Source of the DNA: [Eubacterium] eligens ATCC 27750
Lineage (GTDB): Bacteria; Bacillota; Clostridia; Lachnospirales; Lachnospiraceae
DNA: 64,000 nucleotides
Reading direction: 5' to 3'
NCBI RefSeq assembly: GCF_000146185.1
Contig: NC_012780.1
Span: 310,001-374,000, forward strand
The position numbers and the translations under genes are program-made. Position 1 is the stretch's first letter; every line of letters starts with the position of its first letter. A model generated the notes under the pieces. The model had not been told where the DNA came from. It saw only the letters and a program-made list of their open reading frames with translations, and made no database searches. Of the stretch, positions 26,795-35,450 are shown in pieces.

Positions 26795-28318
26795 ATGTCT
26801 AAGCTGTTTAATTCTGATGACGATGATTTTGGATATCTTGATGATTCTATTCATATTAACTGGAAGAAATTACTGCCTGCAATCATAATTGTTGCAGCAG
26901 CAGTAATTGCATTAATAATTGTACTTATTGTTTCTTTCGGTCATAGAGGGAAAAAAGTACCTGCAAATGCATCTTCAACCGAAGAGACTTCGTCTGTCAG
27001 TGAAACAGATACCGACGGCAATAATACTTTAAGTGATAAGGACGAGAAAGAACAGGATCCTCAGTATTCCGACAATGATGGAGCAATGAATCAGGATGCA
27101 GGTAATGGTGCTTCTGTAATTCTTTCCAACAACACTAATGAAACATCAGATATCACTATCGGCGTAGATGTTTCCAAATTTCAGGGAACTATAGACTGGG
27201 CACAGGCTGCTTCATCAGGTGTTGATTTTGCAATGATAAGAGTTGGCTACAGGGCGCAGAAAACAGGCGTTATCTATGCTGACACCAATGCAAAGTATAA
27301 CATGCAGCAGGCTGCCGCTAACGGAATCAAAGTCGGAGCATACTTCTTCTCCTCAGCAGTTAATGAAGCTGAAGCTATTGAAGAAGCAGACTGGGTTGCA
27401 GATTTTATAGCAGATTACAGCATAACTTACCCTGTAGCATTTGACTGCGAGGGCTTCAACACATCTGAAAGCAGACAGAAGAGCATGACAAAGGCTGAAA
27501 GAACTGCCGTAGCTGCTGCATTTTTACAGGAAATATATGATAAAGGCTATACACCTATGTTCTATGCCGCTTCATCTGAGCTTACCAATAACAGCCAGTG
27601 GAACACTGCCAGTCTTGAACAATCATTTAAGATATGGGTTGCACAATATCCGTCAACGCCTTATCCTGAGACTCCATCCACATCATATGCAGGAACATAC
27701 AGCATGTGGCAGTATACTAATCAGGGCAGGGTAGCAGGAATTGGTACAAATGTTGATATTAACGTTGCATATTTTGGTTATTCTGAAAGTAACAGCTCTC
27801 TAAGTGGTGAAACTGCAGCTGCCGCATCGCCAGATGTAGAAGCAGGCATGGTATTCACGTCTGTTAATGATACCGTTACTGCCAAAGATGAAGTAAGGCT
27901 TCGTGACAAGCCTAGTCAGGATACAGATGCAACAGTAATTACAACTCTTGTTAATGGTGAAACAATTACACGGACTGGAACAAGCAGCAGCGGCTGGTCA
28001 AGACTTGTATACAATGGACAGACTGTATACGCTGTTACAAGTTACTTAACAACAGACCTTACACCTAAAGCAACAGAAAGTCCTACAACCGGATTTAACA
28101 CGAAATTCACAGACTGTAACGATACTGTAACTCCTAAGGAAGAGGTTAATCTTAGGAATAAGCCTAGTGTGACAGATGCAGATTCTGTTGTTGTTGCAAC
28201 TGCTAAAAAAGGCGAGCTTTTTACCAGAACCGGTTATAATACTGAGGTTGGCTGGTCAAGGGTTGTATATAACGGACAGACACTTTACTGTGTTACAAGC
28301 CTGCTTTCTATCCAATAA
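26795..28318 (+). CDS. Membrane-anchored GH25 lysozyme with two SH3 domains
   Basis: This protein of about 507 residues has a cytoplasmic start and one membrane helix (about 26-49, rich in Ile/Val/Ala). A Ser/Thr/Asp-rich linker leads to a GH25 domain (about 120-325) with the catalytic Asp in GVDVSKFQG and VAFDCEGF carrying the second acidic pair. Two bacterial SH3 repeats follow (about 355-425 and 440-507), each ending WSR-VYNGQ. Role: muramidase attached to the membrane, binding peptidoglycan through SH3. The ATG at 26795 is 8 bp from aggagg; the ATG at 26789 is too close. It is likely coexpressed with the rhomboid. Confidence 0.9.
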   Translation: MSKLFNSDDDDFGYLDDSIHINWKKLLPAIIIVAAAVIALIIVLIVSFGHRGKKVPANASSTEETSSVSETDTDGNNTLSDKDEKEQDPQYSDNDGAMNQDAGNGASVILSNNTNETSDITIGVDVSKFQGTIDWAQAASSGVDFAMIRVGYRAQKTGVIYADTNAKYNMQQAAANGIKVGAYFFSSAVNEAEAIEEADWVADFIADYSITYPVAFDCEGFNTSESRQKSMTKAERTAVAAAFLQEIYDKGYTPMFYAASSELTNNSQWNTASLEQSFKIWVAQYPSTPYPETPSTSYAGTYSMWQYTNQGRVAGIGTNVDINVAYFGYSESNSSLSGETAAAASPDVEAGMVFTSVNDTVTAKDEVRLRDKPSQDTDATVITTLVNGETITRTGTSSSGWSRLVYNGQTVYAVTSYLTTDLTPKATESPTTGFNTKFTDCNDTVTPKEEVNLRNKPSVTDADSVVVATAKKGELFTRTGYNTEVGWSRVVYNGQTLYCVTSLLSIQ

Positions 28319-28342
28319 ATTTAAAATGTCAGGAGAATTATT

Positions 28343-28930
28343 GTGAGTATTATAATCACTGATTTATGCAAAACCTTTGATGACAATGAAGTTCTTAAAA
28401 ATGTCAATATAACCCTTAAAGATAATTCTATATATTGTCTTATGGGAGCTTCCGGAATTGGAAAAACAACGCTTTTAAGAATTCTAATGGGACTTGAACA
28501 TGCTGATTCCGGCAGTATATCCGGTATAGATATCAAAAGTATATCTTGTATGTTTCAGGAGGACAGGCTTATTCCTTATCTTTCTGCAATAGACAATGTC
28601 AGAATCGTGCTTCGTGGAAAAAACAATAGGGATGAAATCCGTAATAATCTGTTATCAATTCTTCCAGATGATAGTCTTGATATTCCTGTAAGTTCATTAT
28701 CCGGTGGAATGAAAAGAAGAGTTGCACTTGCAAGAGCATTATCATATCCCGGGAAACTTATAATACTTGATGAACCATTCACAGGTTTAGATAAGGATAC
28801 TAAGTTAAATGTAATAGACTATATCTTAAAAATGCGTAATAACCGTACTTTGCTTATTGCAACGCATGGAACTGATGATGCTAATCTGTTAGGGGCTGAA
28901 ATAATAAAGCTTGATAAAAATATTAATTAA
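28343..28930 (+). CDS. Lone ABC transporter ATPase subunit
   Basis: This compact 195-residue ATPase starts at GTG, with aggaga 7 bp upstream. Walker A is GASGIGKTT (about 33), the Q-loop is CMFQEDRLIPYLS, the signature is LSGGMKRR and Walker B is LIILDEPFTGLD. The Q-loop wording resembles ATPases of nitrate/sulfonate/thiamine-precursor importers. No permease or binding protein adjoins it, so its partners must be elsewhere or it has been left behind by a rearrangement. It ends before a convergent terminator. Confidence 0.85.
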   Translation: MSIIITDLCKTFDDNEVLKNVNITLKDNSIYCLMGASGIGKTTLLRILMGLEHADSGSISGIDIKSISCMFQEDRLIPYLSAIDNVRIVLRGKNNRDEIRNNLLSILPDDSLDIPVSSLSGGMKRRVALARALSYPGKLIILDEPFTGLDKDTKLNVIDYILKMRNNRTLLIATHGTDDANLLGAEIIKLDKNIN

Positions 28931-28937
28931 ACTATTA

Positions 28938-28967
28938 AAGGGAGACTGTCTTATCGCAATCTCCCTT
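28938..28967. terminator. Terminator between convergent genes
   Basis: AAGGGAGA (28938-28945) and TCTCCCTT (28960-28967) form the stem. It lies between the ABC ATPase and the minus-strand flavoprotein and could serve both. Confidence 0.65.
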
Positions 28968-28982
28968 GTTAATATTATGTGA

Positions 28983-30353
28983 CTACATTTCTTCAATAAT
29001 CTTTCTTGCAACATATACGCCACTTGCAGAAGCGTGTGATAATGAATGTGTAACGCCGCTTCCGTCGCCAATTATGTATAAGCCCTTATATCTTGTCTCA
29101 AGATTGTTGTCAATCTCAACTTCCATGTTGTAGAACTTAACCTCAACGCCATACAGAAGTGTATCATCATTGGCAGTTCCCGGTGCAATCTTATCAAGTG
29201 CGTAAATCATCTCAATAATTCCATCAAGAATTCTCTTAGGAAGTACAAGACTTAAATCCCCCGGAGTAGCAGCAAGAGTAGGCTTTACAAGCCCCTCCTC
29301 AATTCGCTTTTCTGTACTTCTTCTTCCTCTCATAAGGTCGCCAAATCTCTGGACAATAACACCTCCGCCAAGCATGTTGGAAAGTCTTGCAATACTTTCA
29401 CCGTATCCATTACTGTCCTTGAATGGCTCTGAAAAATGCTTTGCAACAAGAAGCGCAAAGTTGGTGTTCTCTGTCTGCTTCTCAGCACCTTCATAGCTGT
29501 GTCCATTAACTGTTACAATGCCGTTAGTGTTCTCATTAACTACAATTCCATTAGGATTCATACAGAATGTTCTTACAAGATCTTCGAATTTCTCTGTTCT
29601 GTATACAATCTTACTTTCGTACAACTCATCTGTAAGATGTGAAAATATAACAGCCGGAAGCTCAACTCGCACACCGATATCAACACGGTTAGACTTGGTT
29701 GGAATCTCAAGCTTCTGACAGACATTTTCAATCCATTTGCTTCCGCTTCGACCAACGGAAACAATACATTTTTCACAATCCATGTACTCATCCTTATAGA
29801 ATACTCTGTAACCACCATCAATCACCTCAATATTGCTTACAGGAGTATTAAAGTAGAAGTCTATATGGTCCTTCATCTCATTGTACATATTTTCAAGAAC
29901 AACATAGTTAATGTCTGTTCCAAGATGTCTTACTGACGCATCAAGGAGCTTTAACTTGTTCTGCATGCATAAAGTCTTGAACTTAGTGCCTGCTGTAGAA
30001 TACATGTGAGTCTCTTCGCCACCATGTGATGTATTGATTGTATCAACATACTTCATCAGATTGATTGCCTGATCCCTGCCGATATACTCATAAAGAGTTC
30101 CGCCGAAATCATTAGTTATATTATATTTACCATCTGAAAATGCACCAGCACCACCAAATCCGTTCATAATCGCACATGTTGGACATTTGATACACGATTT
30201 AACCTTCTTGCCGTCTATAGGACATTTTCTCTTCTCTAATGTGTTGCCTTCTTCAAACACAGCCACTCTGGTTTCGGGTGACTTTTTCATAAGCTCGAAC
30301 GCAGAAAAGATTCCGCCAGGTCCGGCTCCAATAATAATTACATCGTATTCCAT
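28983..30353 (-). CDS. FAD-dependent oxidoreductase, COG2509-like
   Basis: This 456-residue protein has an N-terminal FAD fold (IIIGAGPGGIFSAFELM) and a cysteine-rich segment (CPIDGKKVKSCIKCPTCAI, about 43-61). This is followed by a glycine-rich GFGGAGAFSDGK and, near the end, the FAD closing motif GLYIIGDGSGVTHSLSHA. Family knowledge: these proteins are annotated only as uncharacterised FAD-dependent dehydrogenases in anaerobes and other bacteria. The cysteine cluster could hold a metal or be redox-active, but that is inference. It is a single gene between a terminator and a 264-bp space. Confidence 0.82.
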   Translation of the reverse strand: MEYDVIIIGAGPGGIFSAFELMKKSPETRVAVFEEGNTLEKRKCPIDGKKVKSCIKCPTCAIMNGFGGAGAFSDGKYNITNDFGGTLYEYIGRDQAINLMKYVDTINTSHGGEETHMYSTAGTKFKTLCMQNKLKLLDASVRHLGTDINYVVLENMYNEMKDHIDFYFNTPVSNIEVIDGGYRVFYKDEYMDCEKCIVSVGRSGSKWIENVCQKLEIPTKSNRVDIGVRVELPAVIFSHLTDELYESKIVYRTEKFEDLVRTFCMNPNGIVVNENTNGIVTVNGHSYEGAEKQTENTNFALLVAKHFSEPFKDSNGYGESIARLSNMLGGGVIVQRFGDLMRGRRSTEKRIEEGLVKPTLAATPGDLSLVLPKRILDGIIEMIYALDKIAPGTANDDTLLYGVEVKFYNMEVEIDNNLETRYKGLYIIGDGSGVTHSLSHASASGVYVARKIIEEM

Positions 30354-30488
30354 ACATTATCCTCCTCGGAGAAATTTCTTAGGATATTATATCATAGAAT
30401 GGAGGGTATGTGGTATAGCGTAAATATTAATTAGAGTATTTAGTATCAATTTAGTATCACAAACAGAACCACGCAAACGGAGTGTTCT

Positions 30489-30524
30489 GAATCACTTCGT
30501 TAAACTATGCTTTAGCGAAGTGAT
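30489..30524. repeat. Perfect short hairpin in the space 30354-30617
   Basis: AATCACTTCG and CGAAGTGATT form perfect 10-bp arms around a 16-base loop. There is no T-run on either side, so a terminator is unlikely. The rest of this space is AT-rich, with no gene seen. Confidence 0.55.
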
Positions 30525-30558
30525 TACCATGTGACAAAATATTTAATCCTTTTAATAA

Positions 30559-30602
30559 TATCCACCCAGACATAACTATTCTTAGTCATATCTGAGTGGA
30601 TT
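30559..30602 (-). terminator. Possible terminator downstream of the DUF6033 gene pair
   Basis: ATCCAC-CAGA (30559-30569) pairs with TCTGAGTGGAT (30591-30601) with few mismatches. On the minus strand it is followed by an AT-rich stretch without a long T-run, so efficiency is doubtful. Confidence 0.4.
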
Positions 30603-30617
30603 CCCTATCATACATAA

Positions 30618-31412
30618 TTATACAATTATGTCAACATGCATGTCAGCCGCCTCAAAACCTTTCTTAAGCTTTCGGCTAACTTTTTTAATTTCTGTATTGT
30701 ATTCTTTCTTGTGATTATCTTTTTCAGATATTTTATCAGAAGCTTTTGTATCTGCGGTATCCTGTGTATTTTCGGAAGCATCAGTAAGTTCAGCATTATC
30801 AGCTTTCTCACTGTCTGTTATCTCATCTGATATATCATTATCTGCTGCATCCTGTTCTTTCTTTTCGTCATCAGTTGGCATACTCTGATAATCTGCGGAT
30901 TTGACAAACTCAAGATGTGCAGCCTCAATGTTGTTAGTCTTTGCAAGTATTTCCTGGGCTTTCGCTAACTTGGCACTTTTAGGTATTGTCGGGTCATTAA
31001 CGACACTGCTTAATGAACTCTCCAGTTCTCCAAGCTTTTGCAGCTTTACACGGTCAACCTCTTCCTTAGTCTTACACTGTCTGAGTTTTTCCTTGTAGCT
31101 TTCTTTTTCTTCTTTAGTTTCACGATATTTCTTTAAAGCAACAGGATCATTCTTTTCAAGATAAGATATTTCCTCAGGCGAAAGACTCCCACCTGACATA
31201 ATCTTATTATCAATTTTCTGACGCTTCTGTGTTTCTCGATTATGTTCTAACTGGTCCTGAAAATCTGCAATCATAAACTGCTCGGATGTCCATGTAGAAC
31301 GCTCGTTTAACTCCTGCTTAGATAAAACATTGCCAGATTCCTTTTTCTGCATCCATTTGTTGTTAAGCATCTGCAATTGTACGGTACTTGCTATTGTTCC
31401 TGATAATATCAC
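30618..31412 (-). CDS. Uncharacterised coiled-coil protein downstream of DUF6033
   Basis: I do not recognise this protein of about 264 residues. It is highly charged and predicted mostly helical: Lys/Glu-rich segments run from about 45 to 150, then an Asp/Glu/Ser/Thr-rich low-complexity part, and a basic C-terminus ending ADMHVDIIV. There is no signal peptide or membrane helix. A GTG at 31412, 8 bp after caggggg, is the preferred start; a GTG at 31421 is too close to that site. It begins 18 bp after the DUF6033 gene on the same strand, so the two are probably made together. Confidence 0.7.
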   Translation of the reverse strand: MILSGTIASTVQLQMLNNKWMQKKESGNVLSKQELNERSTWTSEQFMIADFQDQLEHNRETQKRQKIDNKIMSGGSLSPEEISYLEKNDPVALKKYRETKEEKESYKEKLRQCKTKEEVDRVKLQKLGELESSLSSVVNDPTIPKSAKLAKAQEILAKTNNIEAAHLEFVKSADYQSMPTDDEKKEQDAADNDISDEITDSEKADNAELTDASENTQDTADTKASDKISEKDNHKKEYNTEIKKVSRKLKKGFEAADMHVDIIV

Positions 31413-31430
31413 TAGGCACACCCCCTGACA

Positions 31431-32210
31431 TTATACAGAAAAGTCAACATTCTGACCCACATTCTTCTCCTGTGGAGTTTTTACTGTATCACTTAAGAAA
31501 AGCTGTTCCTGGTCTTTTATCTTTTCAAGAAGCTCTTCTATTGATGAAGCTGTCACTGTTACGGTCTCTGTATCGTCAGTATCATCGACATCCCCGGTCT
31601 CTTTACGTTTCTTTTCCAGCCGCTCCTCATTCTTTTTCTTTTCTGCCTTCTTCTGTGCTGTCTTCTTAGCTTCTTTCTTTTCTACAGCCTTCTTCTCAAT
31701 GCGCTCCTTCTGTGCAGCACTTGACTTTTCAAGCACAGCAAAATATGATGCTGTACCATTATCATTAACCTGCATTCCAAAGCCCTTTACACTAGTTCCT
31801 GTTGCTGAAAGACTGCTTGCAAGCTGTGAGATTCCACTGGCAGCATTTGCAATAATTCCTTCATACTGTTTTCTGTAATTCTCATCAGAAGCCATTCTTT
31901 CAATCTTATCCTCATCAATAAGGACAACCATATTATTGGAATTAGCATAACCTGCAGCATTAGCCTTGGCATTCTCTTTCTGATCCTCACTTACAAGAAT
32001 AAAGTTCATATTAGAGTACTTTTTCTTTAATTGTTCATAATATTTGCTTGCTTTCTCGCTTAACTTGGGATTGCCAATAGTCTGACCACTGACTTTCTTC
32101 TTTCCGCTTGTCTCATCGGTCTTAGTTGTCTCTGACTTAGAATAAACAGCCGCTGTATCTGCATACGAACCGGCTATCTGGGAAAAATTCCCTGAAGATA
32201 TACTACTCAT
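31431..32210 (-). CDS. DUF6033 family protein
   Basis: This 259-residue protein has a Ser-rich start (MSSISSGNFSQIAGSYAD). A conserved core follows (NPKLSEKASKYYEQLKKKYS, NFILVSEDQKENAKANA, MVVLIDEDKIERMASDENYR, GFGMQVNDNGTASYFAVLEK) that I recognise as DUF6033, common in motile Lachnospiraceae. Residues about 165-215 form a long Lys/Glu coiled coil. Function is unknown. The Ser-rich N-terminus without a signal peptide recalls proteins exported by flagellar-type systems, but this is only a resemblance. The ribosome site aaggagga is strong. Confidence 0.78.
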   Translation of the reverse strand: MSSISSGNFSQIAGSYADTAAVYSKSETTKTDETSGKKKVSGQTIGNPKLSEKASKYYEQLKKKYSNMNFILVSEDQKENAKANAAGYANSNNMVVLIDEDKIERMASDENYRKQYEGIIANAASGISQLASSLSATGTSVKGFGMQVNDNGTASYFAVLEKSSAAQKERIEKKAVEKKEAKKTAQKKAEKKKNEERLEKKRKETGDVDDTDDTETVTVTASSIEELLEKIKDQEQLFLSDTVKTPQEKNVGQNVDFSV

Positions 32211-32288
32211 AATTCATTCCTCCTTGAATGTAAATGTATTGGATAAAGTCATCCTTGACTTTTCTTAATATTATATCGACATATTTAC

Positions 32289-32328
32289 AAAAAAAATAAT
32301 CGCATCACATAAAAAATGATACGATTAC
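32289..32328 (-). terminator. Terminator of the antiporter-GDT1 operon
   Basis: On the minus strand AATCG-ATCA pairs with TGAT-CGATT around an AT loop, followed by eight T residues. Confidence 0.8.
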
Positions 32329-32335
32329 TTTCATT

Positions 32336-33025
32336 CTAATCATTCTTTTCCTTCTCTCTTCTTATAAAAAGACAGACACATATAACAACAAAAACAACAG
32401 TTGCAGCTATAAGTATTGGCCATACAGGAATCGGACAGACATATGTTCTTATAAGCTTAAGTCCCTGATAAAGTGTGTATACACCGAATATCGAGAATAT
32501 TGCGAATGCAAGTGTATTAAGCAGTCCGTCCGGAGTCTTGCTCTTTAACAGATATCCGACTAACATACCAAGAATGTCAGCTGCAAAAAGTCCAAGTGAA
32601 CATCCTATCCATACAACAAGAGTTGCACTCATACCTTCATTAGCACCAAATGTTATGGCTGTAAGCTGTGTCTTATCACCAAGTTCTGCAATGAAAAATG
32701 TACAGAAAACTGCAAGTGGTGCAAACTTAATCTTTGATTTACCGCTGCCTTCTTCTTCGTCATCATCATCCCCTGCAATAGTTGATGCAGCAAAATAAAG
32801 AAATGCAAGTGCTGCAATAGTCTTTATAAGCCAGTCAGGAATAAATTCACTGACAAGCCCACCTGCTAAAACAGCAAGTCCGTTAAGTACAAGAATTGCT
32901 ACAGCAGTTCCTGATATAATATCTCTTAACTTATATTTAGAAGTAAGAGCAATAAGCATGAGCTGGGTTTTATCGCCCATCTCAGCTATGAATTCAGTAA
33001 AAAACACTTTTAAAAACAACAGCAT
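32336..33025 (-). CDS. GDT1/UPF0016 family manganese exporter
   Basis: This 229-residue membrane protein has two copies of the family motif E-x-G-D-K-T: FIAEMGDKTQLMLIAL (about 13) and FIAELGDKTQLTAITFG (about 115). Each lies in a similar three-helix half, joined by an acidic loop (GDDDDEEEG). Family knowledge: bacterial members (MneA, Mnx) export Mn2+, and yeast Gdt1 carries Ca/Mn. The gene is second in an operon headed by a cation antiporter and a yybP-ykoY manganese riboswitch, which strongly supports a Mn2+ role here. It follows the antiporter by 16 bp. Confidence 0.92.
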   Translation of the reverse strand: MLLFLKVFFTEFIAEMGDKTQLMLIALTSKYKLRDIISGTAVAILVLNGLAVLAGGLVSEFIPDWLIKTIAALAFLYFAASTIAGDDDDEEEGSGKSKIKFAPLAVFCTFFIAELGDKTQLTAITFGANEGMSATLVVWIGCSLGLFAADILGMLVGYLLKSKTPDGLLNTLAFAIFSIFGVYTLYQGLKLIRTYVCPIPVWPILIAATVVFVVICVCLFIRREKEKND

Positions 33026-33041
33026 TTGTATGTTACCTCAT

Positions 33042-34043
33042 TTATCTTATTATGATATAAACTGCATATATCACATAAAGTGCAACCATTGAAAAACCTT
33101 CGATTCTTCCGATTTTCTTCTTTGTTCCAGCAAATATCCATACACATATTGTAAATACAATAAGCACACACAAATCTATAATATTTTCTGTAATTATGCT
33201 GATTGGACTGATTGCTGATGCAATACCAAGTACCATAAGTATGTTAAATACATTTGAACCAATTGCATTACCAAGTGCCATATCGACTTCATTCTTTCTG
33301 GCTGCAACTATTGAAGTTACAAGTTCTGGAAGTGATGTTCCTATTGAAACTATTGTAAGTCCGATAAGTGTCTGGCTCATTCCAAGGTCACTCGCTATCC
33401 TTGAGGCAGCGTCTACGGTAATATCTCCGCCTACTGCAATCGCAGCCGCACCGCCAATAATAAACAGAATACTAAGCGGAACTGAAATCAACTTAATATC
33501 TTCATCAGAACCGCCCTCAATCTCGATTTTTTTGCCTTCTTTGCTTGCCTTTAGTGCAATCTTAATCATGTAAAAAATGTATCCTGCAAATGCACCGATA
33601 AATATTACACCATCAAAATGTCCAAGCATCATTCCTGACTTATCACCAACCCCAAGGATTCCTAAAATCAATAAAAGTCCTGCACAGATAAGTGAAAATG
33701 GGATATCTCTTTTTATTGTTTCTTTTGCAACATTTACTGTTGCAATCATTGCACACACGCCAATAACAACCATCAGGTTAAATATATTAGAACCGACTAC
33801 ATTACTTACTGCAAGTTCATTGTTGCCTGTAATTGATGCAGATACACTGACCGCCGTTTCTGGAAGCGATGTTCCCATTGCAACAATTGTAAGTCCAATA
33901 ATAATAGACGGAACATGTAGTCTCTTTGCTACACTTGAGCTTCCTTCTACGAAAAAGTCTGCACCTTTAATAAGCAGCACAAATCCAATAATCAGGAACA
34001 CAATTACAAGCGCAAATGGCGCGTTATTAATAAAATCACCCAT
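33042..34043 (-). CDS. Calcium/sodium-type cation antiporter (YrbG/CaxA-like)
   Basis: This protein of about 333 residues has two inverted five-helix halves, each with an alpha-repeat: GTSLPETAVSVSAS / VVGSNIFNLMVVIG in the first and GTSLPELVTSIVAA / AIGSNVFNILMVLG in the second. The start at 34043 follows aaggag. A longer open frame reaches 34160 but would run through the terminator hairpin, so it is rejected. Family knowledge: these exchange Ca2+ or other divalent cations for Na+ or H+. Here the riboswitch upstream and GDT1 downstream suggest Mn2+ is among the substrates (inference). Confidence 0.9.
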   Translation of the reverse strand: MGDFINNAPFALVIVFLIIGFVLLIKGADFFVEGSSSVAKRLHVPSIIIGLTIVAMGTSLPETAVSVSASITGNNELAVSNVVGSNIFNLMVVIGVCAMIATVNVAKETIKRDIPFSLICAGLLLILGILGVGDKSGMMLGHFDGVIFIGAFAGYIFYMIKIALKASKEGKKIEIEGGSDEDIKLISVPLSILFIIGGAAAIAVGGDITVDAASRIASDLGMSQTLIGLTIVSIGTSLPELVTSIVAARKNEVDMALGNAIGSNVFNILMVLGIASAISPISIITENIIDLCVLIVFTICVWIFAGTKKKIGRIEGFSMVALYVIYAVYIIIR

Positions 34044-34087
34044 ATAAATCTCCTTATTTTTCTGCTTTTTCTTTTTCCGAGGGATAT

Positions 34088-34155
34088 AAAAAAACTCATG
34101 TATATCAACCAGATTCAGTGATATTGCACACTGAAAATAATTGATATACATGAGT
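34088..34155 (-). terminator. Riboswitch-linked terminator in the antiporter leader
   Basis: The 15-bp perfect stem ACTCATGTATATCAA pairs with TTGATATACATGAGT. Inside it is a second stem (CAGTG/CACTG), and seven T residues follow on the minus strand. It lies between the riboswitch and the start codon, so it is the likely expression platform. Confidence 0.85.
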
Positions 34156-34163
34156 CTCATTAT

Positions 34164-34257
34164 TTAAGATTTGCCAGATTATACTCTCTATTATAATCAG
34201 AATGTTGACAAATCACACTTACGCGCTAACTACTCCCTCATGGAATATTAAGTTACT
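34164..34257 (-). ncRNA. yybP-ykoY manganese riboswitch
   Basis: The minus-strand leader contains GGGAGTAGT (34237-34229), the conserved loop of yybP-ykoY aptamers. About 45 bases later come TTTGTCAACATTCTG and a hairpin (GATTATAAT/AGTATAATC), then the second conserved loop CTGGCAAATCTT (34178-34167). An outer helix can form between TTAATATT near the 5' end and AATCTTAA at the 3' end. Both loops, their order and the downstream terminator match the known Mn2+-sensing class. Bound Mn2+ would be expected to allow read-through into the exporter genes. Confidence 0.82.
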
Positions 34258-34263
34258 TGATAA

Positions 34264-34292
34264 ATAATATCAAATATAATTATGTGTGTCAA
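34264..34292 (-). promoter_or_regulatory. Promoter of the manganese operon
   Basis: TTGACA (34292-34287), a 17-bp spacer and TATTAT (34269-34264) predict a start near 34257, just before the aptamer. Confidence 0.75.
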
Positions 34293-34340
34293 CGGATTAT
34301 TTTTCTAATCTGACTTTTTCCCCATAGCATAATCTCCTTT

Positions 34341-35000
34341 TTATTTTGTTTCAAATGTATTCATAATTGCATCAACTTCTGTCTGAATTTCTTTCTTTAA
34401 TGCTTCTGCCTGAGAATCATCTGTTATTATTCCATATATCGCAAATGATGATCTTGGTGTGCTAGAAAGATATCCGTATATATAACACTCTTTGTTATTA
34501 GCTGCTCCTGTTGTTTTAGCTGTGTATCTATATGCATCATGTCCATTTATTTTGCATGACTCTTTCTTTACGCATTCAACTTTTACATCCTTTAACAAAT
34601 TAGGTAATGCAAATTTAACCCAATGTGACGAACCTATTCTCCCCATCAAGTCATTAAATGTTGCATCATATGAACTATCGCTTAACTTCTGGGTTTCATA
34701 TCCACCATCCATAATTATATAGTAATTGCTACCTTTCTTTTGCAGATATCTTCCTATATCTGTTCCATATGTATAATCTTTAGGATACTTTACACTTCCA
34801 TTCGGATCTAAACTATATGTAATCCAATCAGATGTATCTGCCTTAGCTTCTGTCTTTGCCTCTGTAGATTTATCAACAACATTACTTTCGCTTACTACAG
34901 TTGGTGTGTTAGTTTCTGCTTTATTATCACTTTTTCCACATCCAATAAAACTTGCTCCCATTGCAAACATTATCATACCTAATAAAACTTGTTTTCTCAT
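34341..35000 (-). CDS. Uncharacterised lipoprotein
   Basis: This 219-residue protein has a lipoprotein signal with lipobox FIGC (Cys21). A Thr/Ser/Glu/Lys-rich linker of about 35 residues leads to a globular domain (about 58-215). The domain reads like a PsbP/lipoprotein fold that binds nothing identifiable: WITYSLDPNGSVKYPKDY, YIIMDGGYET, CKINGHDAYRYTAKT. A single pair of cysteines around 143 and 148 may form a disulfide. It is transcribed alone on the minus strand. Function unknown. Confidence 0.78.
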   Translation of the reverse strand: MRKQVLLGMIMFAMGASFIGCGKSDNKAETNTPTVVSESNVVDKSTEAKTEAKADTSDWITYSLDPNGSVKYPKDYTYGTDIGRYLQKKGSNYYIIMDGGYETQKLSDSSYDATFNDLMGRIGSSHWVKFALPNLLKDVKVECVKKESCKINGHDAYRYTAKTTGAANNKECYIYGYLSSTPRSSFAIYGIITDDSQAEALKKEIQTEVDAIMNTFETK

Positions 35001-35157
35001 TATCCTTTATCCCCTCTTATTAATTTAAGCAGATATTTAAACTGCTCTGCTGATTAAGAATATACCTCTCCCCCGTTTTGTCAAGTTTTAATATATAGAT
35101 GATACAAACAAAAATAACTTGTGAATAATTAGCTTTCTTTTGCACTGGCTCGGAGTT

Positions 35158-35331
35158 TTGGACTTCAGATTGCTTTATTACTGACTTTGCATAACTTCAA
35201 AGTCCAATCTTTCATGTCTAGCTAAGACTTTTGGACTTCTACATGCCTTTCCACCGCCTCAACGTCCAATCTGACAGACTTCAGCAACCCAATTGGACTT
35301 CCTCCGTGCCTCACTGCACTAAAAAGTCCAA
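35158..35331. repeat. Three tandem TTGGACTT/AAGTCCAA hairpins in a 450-bp gene-free space
   Basis: The space 35001-35450 has no credible gene. Three units carry the same stem around different loops: TTGGACTT 35158-35165 with AAGTCCAA 35200-35207; TTGGACTT 35231-35238 with ACGTCCAA 35262-35269; and TTGGACTT 35293-35300 with AAGTCCAA 35324-35331. Any left arm can pair with any right arm, so alternative folds are possible. Confidence 0.7.
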
Positions 35332-35375
35332 TTTCACGAATCGGCTTCCTATCATGCTTCTCTAACAAATACAAA

Positions 35376-35414
35376 GACCTACTAACGCGCTCATATGAAA
35401 TTCGTTAGTAGGTC
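35376..35414 (-). terminator. Terminator after DUF1846 gene
   Basis: A perfect 12-bp stem, GACCTACTAACG with CGTTAGTAGGTC, encloses a 15-base loop and is followed on the minus strand by TTTGTATTTG. Confidence 0.75.
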
Positions 35415-35450
35415 GTTTATCTGAATAACGCTAAAATTATAATACATTAC

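Noticed and set aside
32211-32270. Possible flagellar sigma-D promoter (GTCGATAT) before the DUF6033 gene
   Set aside because: No TAAA-type -35 at the right distance could be found.
35158-35331. CRISPR-like array
   Set aside because: The repeated units are 8-bp stem arms with unequal spacing and no direct repeats of 25-40 bp; no cas genes are present.
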